Shown piece by piece: positions 1-10,744 of a stretch of 64,000 nucleotides of DNA. The position numbers were made by a program, and so were the translations under genes. The notes beneath the pieces are model-generated. The model did not search any database. It was given only the letters and a program-made list of their open reading frames with translations, and was not told where the DNA came from. The DNA lies in the NCBI GenBank assembly GCA_018296165.2, contig JACKQL020000084.1, forward strand, positions 146,420 to 210,419. Reading direction: 5' to 3'. Positions within the stretch are counted from its first letter, which is position 1. Each line of letters begins with the position of its first letter. Source of the stretch: Termitomyces sp. T153. Lineage: Eukaryota > Basidiomycota > Agaricomycetes > Agaricales > Lyophyllaceae.

Positions 1-21
1 GCAAGTAGACAACAATACAAT

Positions 22-80
22 CAGTAACTAATCACCTAGCAGAGGGGAATCCAAAGAGAACAAGTCTAAGGATTCCTGCT
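22..80 (-). repeat. LTR-A fragment (gypsy-A family)
   Basis: The stretch with ATCACCTAGCAGAGGGGAAT and the following AACAAGTCTAAGGATTCC matches the LTR-A interior at about 16800-16850 in the same orientation. It is a truncated LTR remnant at the window edge. Confidence 0.6.
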
Positions 81-262
81 GCTTGGTGCAGCACATTAGT
101 AGGCAGTGGAGGCATGGAAACTACTGTACAGAAGGCCAGAGCTAGCCCTAACCCTAGAACAATAATTGTAGCACTGACATCAAAGAGAACTGAGCCTGAT
201 CATGTGCTGATGGCCAACCAATGGCTGTGCTTGGTGCCCCAGCTAGAAACCTAACAGACACT
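81..262 (+). pseudogene. Gypsy-A 5' coding fragment (gag position), decayed
   Basis: Bases about 170-255 are an inverted near-copy of about 16540-16625. There the same reading frame lies on the - strand just inside a full LTR-A. The shared peptide around TEPDHxLMxNQWLC identifies it. This copy is on + and is cut off at 263 by LTR-C. The family role is inferred from position next to the 5' LTR; no gag motif is visible in this short piece. Confidence 0.45.
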
Positions 263-263
263 G

Positions 264-790
264 AAGGACAGCCATGGGCACCTATTGCAATGATACTGCC
301 CCTATATCTCAATAACACAATAATTCTCTATGCCAGGGCACCCAGAACCAAGCCAACAACTATAACAAATCATGTGCAGACTGCTAGGAGGGTTTTTAGA
401 AGGGAGAAAGACATATCAAAGAATGTGGATCCAGCAAATAACAAATCCTGCCAAGCAATGCATCATCTCAGCCTACTCAACCAATGAGGGTACAAGGCCA
501 AGAAAAACCATGTGGTGCAAACAACAGGCACATATGAAGAATACACTGGTCTGTGCACAAATAGCCAGCTATAAAAAGGAGAGCAATTGGAGTGAAGAAG
601 ACAAGCAAACTATGTACCATGGCTTGGAAATCCCTAGGGAGTGGATTTCTTAGGCCTACAAGTTCCTAGTTAATTTCAATTTTATTTAATAACATTATTG
701 GACACATTCAATAGTATGAGACCATCTCAAACTTGCAAATAAACTATTTAAAATTATATAAACTATTATTACATTCTACATGAGCTTATG
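264..790 (+). repeat. LTR-C, 5' part, split by gypsy-A insertion
   Basis: This segment is a close direct copy of 17862-18390. It starts at the block GACACTGAAGGACAG and carries the same TATA box. It stops at 790 where LTR-A begins. The missing LTR-C end is found at 12063-12146. The 5-mers TTATG (786-790) and TTGTG (12058-12062) fit a decayed 5-bp target duplication. Together the two parts make about 611 bp, against about 623 bp in the uninterrupted copy. Confidence 0.75.
570..578 (+). promoter_or_regulatory. LTR-C TATA box
   Basis: TATAAAAAG within GCTATAAAAAGGAGAGCA. The same box occurs at 18178-18186 in the other LTR-C copy, so it is a conserved core promoter element of this LTR. Confidence 0.6.
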
Positions 791-1231
791 TGGTTAGGGC
801 AACCTCTGGAGGCTGTGGCTCAATCACACAACTGGCAATGGGAAATCCAAGGTCTATTCAGTACTGTACAGTGTTTACTGAGATAACTACTCACCTGGCA
901 AAGGGAAATCCAAAGAGAACAAGTCTGGGAATTCTCTAGGCCAGGTGTGATGCTTCAGAGGCTCCAGAAGCATGAGAAACAACTGTACAGTATGAAAGAG
1001 AAAAAAGACAAAAGTGATGTGTCAGCAATTGGTCAGCAATTACATAAGCCAGTGGCAGTGCCAAAGGAGCCACAGTCATCTGGATTATTGACAGAGAACC
1101 AGTGCAGCCTGAGGGCTGAAACTAGGACCAATAGATAGGAACAAGGAAGGAGAATGAAGCAAAGCTATAGCAGGGGAAATCTGACAAGAACTGGAGAAAA
1201 AGAAGGGGAAACAAGTGGGACATCCCCGACA
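791..1231 (-). repeat. LTR-A, 3' LTR of gypsy-A (minus)
   Basis: On the - strand it starts TGTCGGGGATGTCCC and ends near GGTTGCCCTAACCA. The internal middle is shorter than in the full 560-bp copy at 16708-17267. A purine tract (read on -, TGCTAGAGGGAGGGTGA, plus positions 1232-1248) sits directly before the TG, as expected for a polypurine tract preceding a 3' LTR. The gypsy-A chromodomain lies just inside. Confidence 0.8.
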
Positions 1232-1257
1232 TCACCCTCCCTCTAGCATGTGGCATC

Positions 1258-2902
1258 TCAACACACTGGGTAGAAGTTATGAATTGCCTGGTCAGCTGTC
1301 AAAATGGAGTAGATGCCTTGAATGGCTTTTGGGGCATTGGGATACCTATGGTAGAAGTTCCAGACCAGGCCTGATGCATGAATATTAGCCTGTGGTTCCC
1401 AAGAGATGTCCTTGATGCCATATCCCTTCCATTTCACCTTGAACTGCAACTTCCCTTAGAATATCCTGCTATCCAAGCATGAACATTAGCTTGTAGTTCC
1501 CAAGAGATGTCCTCAATGCCATATCCCTTCCATTTCACCTTGAACTGCAACTTCCCTTGGAATATCCTGCTATCCAAGATTCCTCCACCTCATACTCCTC
1601 CTCATTGTTGACTAGGACTGGTGGTGGGGGTGGCTTAGGGCAATGGCCTGGGATTGGGTCTTCTGGAGCTGGAAATAACTTGACCACATTGAAGACTGGG
1701 TGCAGTTGGTGTAGGCCTGCCAGGAGTTTAAGTCAGTATGCCAAAGGCCCTACCTTATTCTCCACCATGAAGGAGCCAAGATGACAATGTGATAGCTTCT
1801 GAAATGGCCTTGTCATTTTGATGTCTGAGCTATCCAAGTACACACAGTCTCCAGGCTTGTAAACTGGGGCAGGTGTCCATCTGCAATCATAGTACCATGC
1901 TATGTCCTTCTTGGCCTTTTCCAATGCAGCTTGTGCCTCCTCTTGTGCTCTCTTCATCAGATCCACAAACTTGTTGACAGAGTCCTTCTCTGAGGGGTAT
2001 GCCTGAGGTTCAAATTTCATGCAAGCATGCCTGCGAGTGTACAGAAAGAATGGAGTCATCTGCATGGAAGAGTGAACATGGTTGTTGTATTGTAATTCTG
2101 CATCGGGCAATAGCTCATCCCAGTCATCTACATCTCATTACAAAACAGGCAGAGATACTGTCCCAGTTCCTGGTTAACATGTTCTGTCTGACCATCTGAC
2201 TGAGGGTGATAAGCTGTAGTGGTATGGAGCTTTACTTTACAGCAGGCAATAAAGTTCCCAAGTGAATTCTGCCACAAACTGGAGGCCCTGGTCAGAGATG
2301 TACTCATTTGCCAGATGATAGAGCTTCCAGACATTCCTCTGATACAGGCTGGCCACTTCCAAGGCAGAGCATGTAGTGTGGGTAGGTATGAAGTGAGCCA
2401 ATTTGCCATAGAGGTCCACCACTACCATGCCAGCATTGTACCCATGAGCATCTTGGAGTTCCACAATGAAAACCACTGATGCAACACTCCAGTGAGTGGC
2501 CAGAATAGGGAGCAGGTGGAGCTGGCCCATGGATGCTTTGCAGTGAGGCTTGGTGCAGAGACAGAGATCACAGGTGCTAGTGTAAGTGCCTACATAGTAG
2601 GAAATCTGTGGCCACCAGTAGTTCCAGGATACCAGCTCCAGTATCTTCCACCTTTCAGGATGTCCAGCTACCTGAGAATCATGATGTTGTTCTACAATGC
2701 ACCAGTGGAGTTCTGAAATGTTAGGCATGTAAATGAGCCCTTTAAAAGTCAAAAGCCCATTCTGAAGACCCCACTCATCTGCATGCACTGACTTGACTCC
2801 ACTTGCCCATTGAGCTTGTAAGGCCTGCACAGCCTGGTAATGTGCTCCTATGCTACCTAGTGCCATGCAGAAAACCCAAAAGGAGGACCTAACACTAGTC
2901 AC
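1258..2902 (-). pseudogene. Gypsy-A pol 3' part: integrase and chromodomain
   Basis: Decayed end of a Ty3/gypsy (chromovirus-type) polyprotein, spread over several frames. Reading on -: an H2C2 zinc-binding segment (HxDSQVAGH ... CDLCLC), the integrase core with VVDLYGKLAHF and SDQGLQF, then the HPQSDGQTE box near 2180. The integrase C-terminal region covers about 2110-1733 (KPGDCVYLDSSDI). A chromodomain follows at about 1449-1330 (VKWKGYGIKDISWEP). Integrase inserts element cDNA, and chromodomains steer insertion to chromatin. Frameshifts and stops make it inactive. Upstream RT and RNase H are separated by the nested element starting near 2.9 kb. Confidence 0.85.
1378..1579. repeat. 101-bp tandem duplication in the chromodomain region
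   Basis: Two adjacent copies (about 1378-1478 and 1479-1579) share CCAAGAGATGTCCT, CCATATCCCTTCCATTTCAC and ATATCCTGCTATCCAAG at an offset of 101 bp. 101 is not a multiple of 3, so the duplication also breaks the polyprotein frame. Confidence 0.85.
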
Positions 2903-3829
2903 TAGATAGGGTCACTGGCAGTAGGAAGTTAATAGTAGAGGGCAAGTCAGTAATCATCCCAGAAAATGAGAGCAAACAGGGGTGCAAAATGGAAAGAGTC
3001 ACTATTGCTAGCATGAGTCACTAGATAGTGATGAAGAATTACTAATGAGAGAGAGGGAAACAAGTGACAGTGAAAAACATTGCTAAGGCAGAGCAAACTT
3101 AGGCAGTCAAAGTAGGAGATGGGAAAAGAAATGGGGGAGTGACAATAAACAAACTGAAATGGAGGATAAATGCAAACTAGTTCCTAGCCATAGTCACTAA
3201 ATCGAGATATACACAAAGGACACCCACACTTAGTGTCACACAAAGTCAAAGATGGGATCAGTAAGACTTATTGCTAAGTTGTTGTTGAAAGGGAGAGAGA
3301 CTGAGTGAGCAATAGAGACCAAGTGAAATCTCAAGCTGGTAAGCTTAGAGATAGAGAGAGTACAATTAAATGGGGCAATATGATTTGATTAATTCTTGGT
3401 GTCTATGTATCAACAGTATTTATACTGTTTGTAGGTATAGTATGGGAAAAGAAACAAATAGTTGCCACAAGCAACAGCATCTGCCATAGTGTTTATAATA
3501 CATATGAATTGTCAATCTGTAACCAAGTGAAAAAAATAAGTGAAGTCAATGTGATGTGTAAAGGCAATAAATCTTAAAAAGAGTGAGTTCAATGTCAATA
3601 CCCAACACATAGACACTGTTCAAGTATGTATGTAAGCTCAACAAGCAAAATGATAAGTAAGAAATCACACAACTGTCAATATATTCATATATGGTGGGAA
3701 AGCTGTGTTGTTCCAGACTTTGGGGCTAGGCCTCACATGCTAAGTGTTGTGACTTGTGCCATGTCACAATAGTCAGCTGCCAATCAGTCCATAATGCCAC
3801 AAATGGTGCTCAGCAACAAGTGGGTCTCA
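2903..3829 (-). repeat. LTR-E, 3' LTR of nested gypsy (minus)
   Basis: On - the LTR appears to begin TGAGACCCACTTG at 3829, directly after a purine tract (GAGGAGGATGA; plus about 3830-3840). This is the same arrangement as at the LTR-A and LTR-B 3' LTRs. A TATA-like AGTATAAATACTG lies at about 3414-3427 on -. The outer edge near 2903 is inferred from where gypsy-A pol stops, not from a matched end. No second copy is in the window to confirm the borders. Confidence 0.5.
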
Positions 3830-5599
3830 TCATCCTCCTCTATGCTGAAATTTTGACTGTCCTCAGTCAACCCAAAGTCTCATGATCAATCACTTGGTTC
3901 ATGCACTTAGATTGGTGAAAATAAGAGCAGCTAGCAATTTTGCTTGAACTTCATCAACACTCCCTTTCTTTCTTCTTATCTCCTCATCTCAATCTTATTG
4001 CTATATCTTCAGACCTTGCTTCCCAACTTGAGAAGATCACCATGTCCCACGCTTTCCTTGATCAGGTAGACTGCTTGCTCTCCATGGCCCATGCTTTGTT
4101 GGCAAAAAATCCTTGTTTAGCAGTGACCACCATGTTCCAGACATAGCTCCAATGGTTGAAGACCATGGGGAGTGGCCCAAGCTGGCAATAGTTGAGAAGG
4201 AGTGTCACCAGCTCTATGAGCAATACAAAGGAGAAGATTGGATTTAGCAATTTGACATACACTTGGTAAGTTTTTTGTTTACTTCTTTAGTGACACTATT
4301 TAACAACTTCACTAAGCTTCTGTTGACCCTTCATTGGAGTTTTTTGATGGAGGATATGGTGGCAGAGATGACAGTAAGTGCCCTGGCCATTGCTAGTGCT
4401 AGCAACACTGCTAAGGTAATGTCAGCTTTTCAAGGACTTGTCCCTGGATGATCAATTCTTCTTTCAGCACCCTCCACATGTGTTAGTGGTGGCAATAGAG
4501 GCAGAGCAGAGGAAGGGCCATGGGAAGGAGGGTAGCACAAATAGAGGGGACAATTGGGTTGCTGGGCCCTCAACTCCCAAGGATGCAGTTGGCAGTGTCA
4601 CTAAGGGGTTGGCAATGGTGCCAAGAGTGGCAACAACCCCAAAGAGCAAAGGGAAGGAAAAGGGCAAGGCCAGAGAAGAGGAGGAGGAAGAATTCAAAGT
4701 AAGTCTTTTTTCTTTCACTGATTCTTAGTGACCCTCACTAATATGATTGCAGGAACAATTGAAGACATATTTACCAACAAACACTTAGTGACACTCCTTT
4801 GCTAGCAAAAAGCCATGACTGTGGTGGACACAGGGATGGGAGCTGGGGTGGTGTTGGAGAAGGCAAAGGAGAAGTCAACTGTGTTGCTAGGTAAGCAACA
4901 AGCATTCAGGCAACAACAAGGAGTGGTAAGTCTTCTGGTGCCTTTTGCTATACTTTTTTTTTTGCTAACAACTCTTAGTGTGACAACTGCTGGGCAAAGA
5001 ACAACTCAGAAGACTACTGCTACCCAATGGGGGCCCAGCCTTGTTACTGTTGTGACAGCACTAGGAAGAGCTGCTTGCACAGTGGAAAGTCATTGAGGAG
5101 CACTGGCAGAAAGTTTGCCAAGACAATAGCAGTGAGAGCATCTTCAGTTCAACAGATGCAGGCATTTGTGGAGGAGCAGAGGAAGTTGGCAAAGAGGGGT
5201 GAGCCCATCCAGGTCAGGCATTCCAGCCTGCTCCTGCTGACATCACAGGATGGGTCAAAGGTTGGAGGCAGCAGAATTGCTAAGGGCAAGCAACAAGAGA
5301 AGAGCAAGGAGGTAGTGGAGAGCAAGGATGATGGTAGCAATAGGGGAGGTGACAATGGTAGCAACAGCAACAATGACATACCTTTGGCACAGAAACAACC
5401 ATCAAGGTTGATGCTGATTGCTATGACCAAGCAACAGAAGACAGTCACTAGCAACAATGAGGAGGAGGAGACCAAGAATGTGGAGATGAGGAAAAAGACT
5501 CTCTTAATGACAATTGCTAAGGTGGAGCCAGTGGTTAGTGGACAGGAAGTTGAGGGAAAGGGAGAAGTGGAGGCAGAGGCAATAGAGGTAGATGAAGAT

Positions 5600-6648
5600 T
5601 GTCACAACCTGCTCTCCAGACTCCTGCCATCACTCCTAGCCCCTTTGTTCCCCCAGAGTCCTTCTCAATGCCTCGCCAGACTTCCCCAACCCTCATCCAC
5701 CCTCCACACCCACTCCAGGTAACTCCAACACTTCCCTAGCAAACCCCGATTATCCCCTGGCCAACTCCAACACCTTCTCCACAGTCATCAACACTTCCCC
5801 TAAGTTCCTGGAACCCTTCTCCACTGTTCATGACCCCATCATATGCTTCCAACTCCCTCTACCGTGGTTTCCCAACCTGCCCTAAAGCACCATGATGACC
5901 CTGGAGTGGCCCACATCCCCAGCTGATCTCATCAGAATATCATCACAGCCTGCCCCTTGATTGTACCTAACACCCGTTGACCCTGCACAGCCCTGTCAAG
6001 TCCTGCTGCCATGCTTGCTGTCCTCCAGAGCTATCTAGTAGTTAGTATATAAGTCATAGAGTAGCTCCTCATACTCTAGTCTTGATATTACTGGCATTAT
6101 TGGTTACTTGTGTCTTGTGTTTCTCTCTGTCTCTGTTTCTATTTTTAGTCTTGAATCTATCTCTTTTCTCTGTCCCATCTTGCCTCATCTCTGTCTCATC
6201 TCAACTGTCTATATTTCCTTTGTTTCTTCCAGTTCCTTCCATCTCCAACATCAGTATGAACTCTGCACACACACTACAAACTCCAAACATTCTACAACAA
6301 CTCCAGAACTTGCTCTTTACTCAGCCCCAGAACCCACCAAGTCTTAATTGATCCCCTGTTCAACTCCAGCTCCACCCCCATTACTAGCAAAGCCTCCATT
6401 TTCCCTGCAGTCTATTCATGCACCTACAAACTTGTTCCTAATGCCCGCCCAAGCCCAACATTAATATACTTGGTCTTAGACTTCCCCGGATCACTCTGGA
6501 CTTGCTCAGACTTCCCCCTAGCTTTCCCTTGCAAGTCTCTCCACTCTGTGCCAACTCTGGAATGCTAGGTTATAAGTGCAGGACATCATGTCCACCTAGT
6601 AAGGATTTGCCAGTATAGCTGAGCCTCCATAGTCAGCGGAACCTAACA
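5600..6648 (+). repeat. Solo LTR-B with 5-bp target duplication
   Basis: It starts TGTCACAACC and ends GCGGAACCTAACA, and is bounded by perfect AAGAT repeats at 5595-5599 and 6649-6653. It aligns along its length with the LTR-B copies at 51.6-52.8 kb and, reversed, at 58.6-59.7 and 62.8-64 kb. With no internal element sequence, it is a solo LTR left by recombination. Many CpGs of the young copies are TpG or CpA here. Confidence 0.9.
6046..6053 (+). promoter_or_regulatory. LTR-B TATA box
   Basis: TATATAAG in AGTATATAAGTCATAGAGTA, followed by CTCATACTCTAGTCTTGA. The same block is kept at 52077-52084 (+) and 59208-59215 (-). Its conservation marks the LTR-B transcription start region. Confidence 0.65.
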
Positions 6649-7085
6649 AAGATGAGGTCAAGGATGAAGAAAAAGTCTGCCAATGGGTAAGTGATATCTT
6701 TTGCTAGTTTTCCTTTGCTAACAGCTTCACTAGGGAACCCAGAGCAGCACTCCACTTTGACAGGTTGGTAATGACAAACTGGAGTGGCTGGGTGAAGATT
6801 TGGCTTGGCCAACACCTTTAACATCAGCAATGTCACTAGTGGAGTATGACGGTGGCAAGAGTAAAGCAGCAGTTCCAGAGGGAATTGGAGGTGGTGAGGG
6901 AAGAGTTATTGGTAGCAAGAGCAAGGTACTTTGTTGCCAAGTGGTTGTCAGTGGCATTGGCAGGTTACTGGAGCAACTGTCAGGCCTTCTTGGCCTGGCA
7001 GCAAGAGAACAATGTTGGCAAGGCAGACTGGGAGGAGGGGGAGTTGGAGGAGCTGCTCGACAACAATGCCAACCTCAACTCCTAG

Positions 7086-7615
7086 CAACAGTCACTTCTT
7101 TTGTATATAAATTTTATTAGTTATTGGTAGCACAGACATAGACTAGCCCCCTTAAAGGGCTCCATAGTTTTATATATTGTAGACTGGCCCCCTTAGGAGG
7201 CCCAAAAATGTAGAATATTTTCAATTGTTCCAAAACAATAAGAGAAAGCAAGAACCAAAAAGCAAGACAAATGAGTTGGTACACACTAGCAACTGTTGCT
7301 TGCCACTAGTGACTATGGAGGAAAGCACTCAGTAAATAATCATAGCAAATAACCTCCAGAGGCATGCCAAGTGCTAGTGACAAACAGCAGAGCACAGCAT
7401 CAAAAGCAAGAGGATAGTAAAGTACAATGTCTGTGAAAGGCTTTTAAACAATGGTAACATGAGGAAAGAGTAGCAAAAACAAAAAGACTTGATATTTTTG
7501 TAAGGTATTATTATTATTTTTTTTTTGACAGTTTTTCTGAATACTAGCAAAAGGTATAGTAAGACAAGATGCAAAGTCACAAAAAATCACTAGGGCTTAG
7601 TGAAAAGTGATGTTT
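7086..7615. other. Convergent 3' region between antisense gene and pol
   Basis: No coding signal. The + gene ends at 7085 and the - pol ends at 7616, so this is a shared tail-to-tail spacer. It holds TTTTGTATATA just after the gene stop (a similar TTGTATATA follows the gene at about 61040). Two short hairpins, AGCCCCCTTAAAGGGCT (about 7144-7160) and GGCCCCCTTAGGAGGCC (about 7186-7203), are possible 3'-end signals. Confidence 0.4.
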
Positions 7616-8980
7616 CTAGTTTTCTTCTTTGCTGGCATTGTTGCCAGAATTGTCATTGTCTACAAGGTCAGTTTGTTCTAGTTCACAAAGGTGCAAAGTG
7701 TCAATGTCAAAAGCATTGCCAGGCATGGATATGTGTTCTCTAGCAAGATATGGGACCAGGCAAAAGGTGGCTACAGGGCAATGCAGCACTGAACCATCTA
7801 GTTCACAAAGGATGTATGCACTGCTCTGGTTACAAGAGATTACCACTAATGGGCCTAAGTATCAAGACTTCATCTTTTTGTTATGCATCACCTCAATCCT
7901 GGTGTTCCTTATCAGTATGAGATCACTAGCTTGGAAATTGTAGTTGCAAATTGTGGTGGCATGTTCTGCTTCAAAGCAAATGGCAGCTAAGTGGTGAGTG
8001 CTAAGAACATTCTCATGAAGATGGTTGAGATCCTCTTAGTGGCGTTGAAGGTCAATTGCTTGGTGGGCTGTAAAGTCTGTTGTTGACAAGAATGAGTTTG
8101 GTGGTGGTTGCAAATATGTTGCTTCAACTATGTGGGCAGGCAGCAGAGGGTGCATACCAGTTTTCATGTAGTAAGGGGAACAACCCATTCACTTGTGAAC
8201 TGTAACATGTTCTGACCAAAAAGACTGAGTAAGTAGCAGTACTCCACCTAGACTGATCACCATCAACTGCTTTGAGGAGGGCTTGGCAAACATCAAAATG
8301 AGGTCACTTGACTATACCATTAGTGTGCTTATTGTAACCTCAGATCTGAATGTGATGCAAGTTGTACTTCTTTGCTAAGTATGTGACAGCTTTCAGGATC
8401 AGAGGCCCATTGTTGGTGATAATTTTGCTAAGTGCTCCCTATCAACAAATGATGTCTTCATATAACCACTTGGTGATAGCTTCAGTGTTCTTCCTAGTGA
8501 GCATGCAGAACTCAGAGTAATGAGTTAGCAAACAACATCCTTGAATAATATACTTGAACTTATTGGATGGCAGCAGCATGAACATAGTATTAATGTATAT
8601 CTTGCTGAACAAGAGCACTGGCATAGCAACAGTCAGCAGGATAAGCACTTTGGTCATCTGATGGACTTGGCAGAGGTAGCAAGTATGGTTATACCACACT
8701 ATGTCAGTGCTAACTTGAGGCCACCAAAATTGTTCTAGGAGAGCTGAGTGAGTAGCAAAAAGTCCTCTATGTCCTAAGTCATCATGCATGGCTTGCAAGA
8801 CTTGTAAGTGACTATCAGTAGGAATGAAGAGCTTGTGTGCTCTATCTCTACTTTGTTGCCAAGGTTTACTACCAGTGATAAAGAACATCAATGTATAGCA
8901 AATGAAAGTGACATATTCATTGTCACTAAGGCCTTTAGGTCTGACAAGGTCATTAAGCCATTTCTTGACTAGAAGCATGT
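7616..8980 (-). pseudogene. Gypsy-C type integrase and pol C-terminus
   Basis: Reading on -, an H2C2 integrase N-terminal domain (HDDLGHRGLFATH ... CYLCQ; about 8830-8670) is followed by decayed core sequence (LLTHYSEFCMLTRKNTEAI). The far end at about 7846-7616 has the motif AYILCELDGSV, which I recognise as the usual C-terminal tail of an agaric gypsy pol family. The part between about 8430 and 7850 is scrambled by stops. The feature belongs with the RNase H and RT to its right and is inactive. Confidence 0.75.
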
Positions 8981-9149
8981 AGTTGTTGCTAGCAATAGCC
9001 TTAGCGCTGCAGGGTATGTTGCTATAGCTGGTGGTGCCATCCTCTTAGAGAGGCTGAATGTCATCACTGTTTGCTAGTCATGGGGCATCTCTATTGTTGC
9101 TAACAAAGGTTGCTAAAGGCTGGAGAGGCTGGAACTCAACAAGAGGGGG

Positions 9150-9705
9150 TAATCAATGTGAGGCTGAGGAGACTTGGCAAAGTAGTGGCAGCAGCAACTG
9201 AACTTGGTGAATGAAGCCATGCAAGCAATTGATCCAGTCCTCATAGACAGAGTTGTCACTATTGTCAGGAAGGGGGTTGCTAGGCTGAAGCTGGCCACTA
9301 GGCTGAAGTTGGCTGCTAGGCTGAAGCGGGCATTGCAAAAGACCATCAGGGCCATGGAAAGTTCCTTCAATATGAACTAGCTCAAAGTGGGACATCAATA
9401 TTGCCATGATCCAGCAGTTCATGCTAGTGGAAGGCTGGATGTTGGGGTTCTGTAACATTCCTTTGATGTAATGAGCATCTACTTCAATGATGAAGTTCCT
9501 AATGCCAATGAAATACATTTGCAAGGCTTGAAGCACTCAATAAAGTCCATAGAGCTCCAATTTGGGCTGACTGAATCTAGTCTCTCTGTCATTAAGTGTA
9601 ATTGACCCGAAATGGTTGTAGTGGCATTCTTTGCAATTGTTGCTAGTGCACTGGCAAAGGTAATAACTGACAGCAATATATGATGTGTCAACTGCTAACA
9701 TGACA
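9150..9705 (-). pseudogene. Gypsy-C type RNase H domain
   Basis: The - strand frames read an RNase HI fold: SYIAV-YYLCQ near 9680, LNDRETRFSQPKLELYGLY near 9560 and FIIEVDAHYIKGML near 9480. These supply the expected acidic residues (D, E, D). A low-complexity repeat (LQPSxQLQPS) at about 9340-9260 precedes the integrase. RNase H removes RNA from the RNA-DNA hybrid during reverse transcription. Frameshifts split it. Confidence 0.75.
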
Positions 9706-10650
9706 GGGTCAGGTGACTGATAATCAATAGGAACTAAGGGCTTAGCATCTTGTAAAGCTTTAACAAGGTCTTGTTGAGCATTGATCTGGTCTGGGCTGAA
9801 TTCAAAAGGAATGCCAACACAAGTGAGTTTTATTAAGTTGTTGGCATGCTGAGCAACATTCTTGACAAAAATCCTAAGAACTCCAACTCTATTCAGGAAG
9901 GCTCAAACGTCTGATAGCAACTTGCAAGGACTCCAACACTCAAGTAAGGTGAAGTGACTCTCATCTGGAATTTAACTGCTAGGCATGCAAACATGCCCAA
10001 GGATCTTGAAAGTCAGAGTGCATAAAACAAGCTTGTGACCTGAAAAGTTTCTGTCACAATACTTCATTCACTGGAGAATTCTATTAAGAAGTTCAAAGAA
10101 CTCTCATAGTGCTAGGCAAACATTTTGGTTAGCAGGATGCTTAGCAGGTTTACTGTTAATGATCTTTCAATCCTTGGGTCCTTTAATGCCAATGTCATCA
10201 ATAAAACTGAGTACATTGTGGGGGATTTCTGGCTGCAATATGAAAGTAATGTCATCTTGGAATATTGGCACAGAATTAGTCCAACCCATTGGCCAGGTCA
10301 CTAAGTGAACAGTGCCAAAAGGAGTCTGGAATGCTGTTGAGTCATGTTAAGCTGGGTTGATAAGTTGCTTGTCATAGCCAATGTAGAGGTCAAGGGTGGC
10401 ACCACAAATGCATCCAGCAAAAGATTCAGTGACATGGTCTGGAAATTGCAGTACTCCAGAGTGGCGATTGGTGGCATGGTTTAGTGGCTCTAGACTGTGT
10501 ACAATCCTGAGCTTACCATTCTTCTTGAGAACACAAAACCATCACAAGTAATAAGTGGAGTTGGAAGGCTTGTAGACACTAGCCTTGATCTTGTCACAAA
10601 TGATTTCACATACTTCCTTTTCCAGGCCTGGGGGTATAGGGGGATTGTGC
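9706..10650 (-). pseudogene. Gypsy-C type reverse transcriptase
   Basis: Reading on - from about 10640: IPPGLEKEVCEII, then SVYKPSNSTYY, WFCVLKKNGKLRIVHSLEP, a palm segment ATLDLYIGYDKQLI, TPFGTVHLVTWPMGWTNS, and the catalytic box SFIDDIGIKGP near 10200, where FIDD stands for YxDD. Stops interrupt at least three times. The upstream gag-protease is missing here, because the sequence changes to a Helitron fragment at about 10.7 kb. A gag-protease of what looks like the same family lies on + at 12.6-15.5 kb. Confidence 0.85.
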
Positions 10651-10744
10651 TGAACCCAGAGTACATGTGGAATTGTCAGTATGTATACTGGCAGAAAGAA
10701 GTCAGGGTGCAAACTTCCTCATTCAGAGTCCATAGCAATATGCC

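Larger units (their letters stand above)
4042..7085 (+). pseudogene. Antisense spliced coiled-coil gene of a gypsy element, split by LTR-B
   Basis: A + strand intron-rich reading frame inside an element whose LTR-E and pol are on -. The start at 4042 lies 213 bp from the LTR-E edge. Donor-like GTAAGT sites occur at about 4266, 4699, 4926 and 6687; for example 4699-4752 reads GTAAGT...GCAG. Exons encode Lys/Glu-rich low-complexity segments (about 4440-4700 and 5027-5599) and a last exon at about 6846-7085 with a helical stretch (VKQQFQRELEVVREELLVA). LTR-B at 5600-6648 interrupts it; the acidic frame on either side of its AAGAT duplication is continuous. Order and spacing match the gene at 59862-60992. 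Function is unknown. Several stops and unclear exons argue that this copy is dead. Confidence 0.6.

Noticed and set aside
4464..5475. Minus-strand Ser/Leu-rich open frames (4464-4718, 5149-5475)
   Set aside because: Complement of Lys/Glu-rich and Asn/Ser-rich exons of the + antisense gene.
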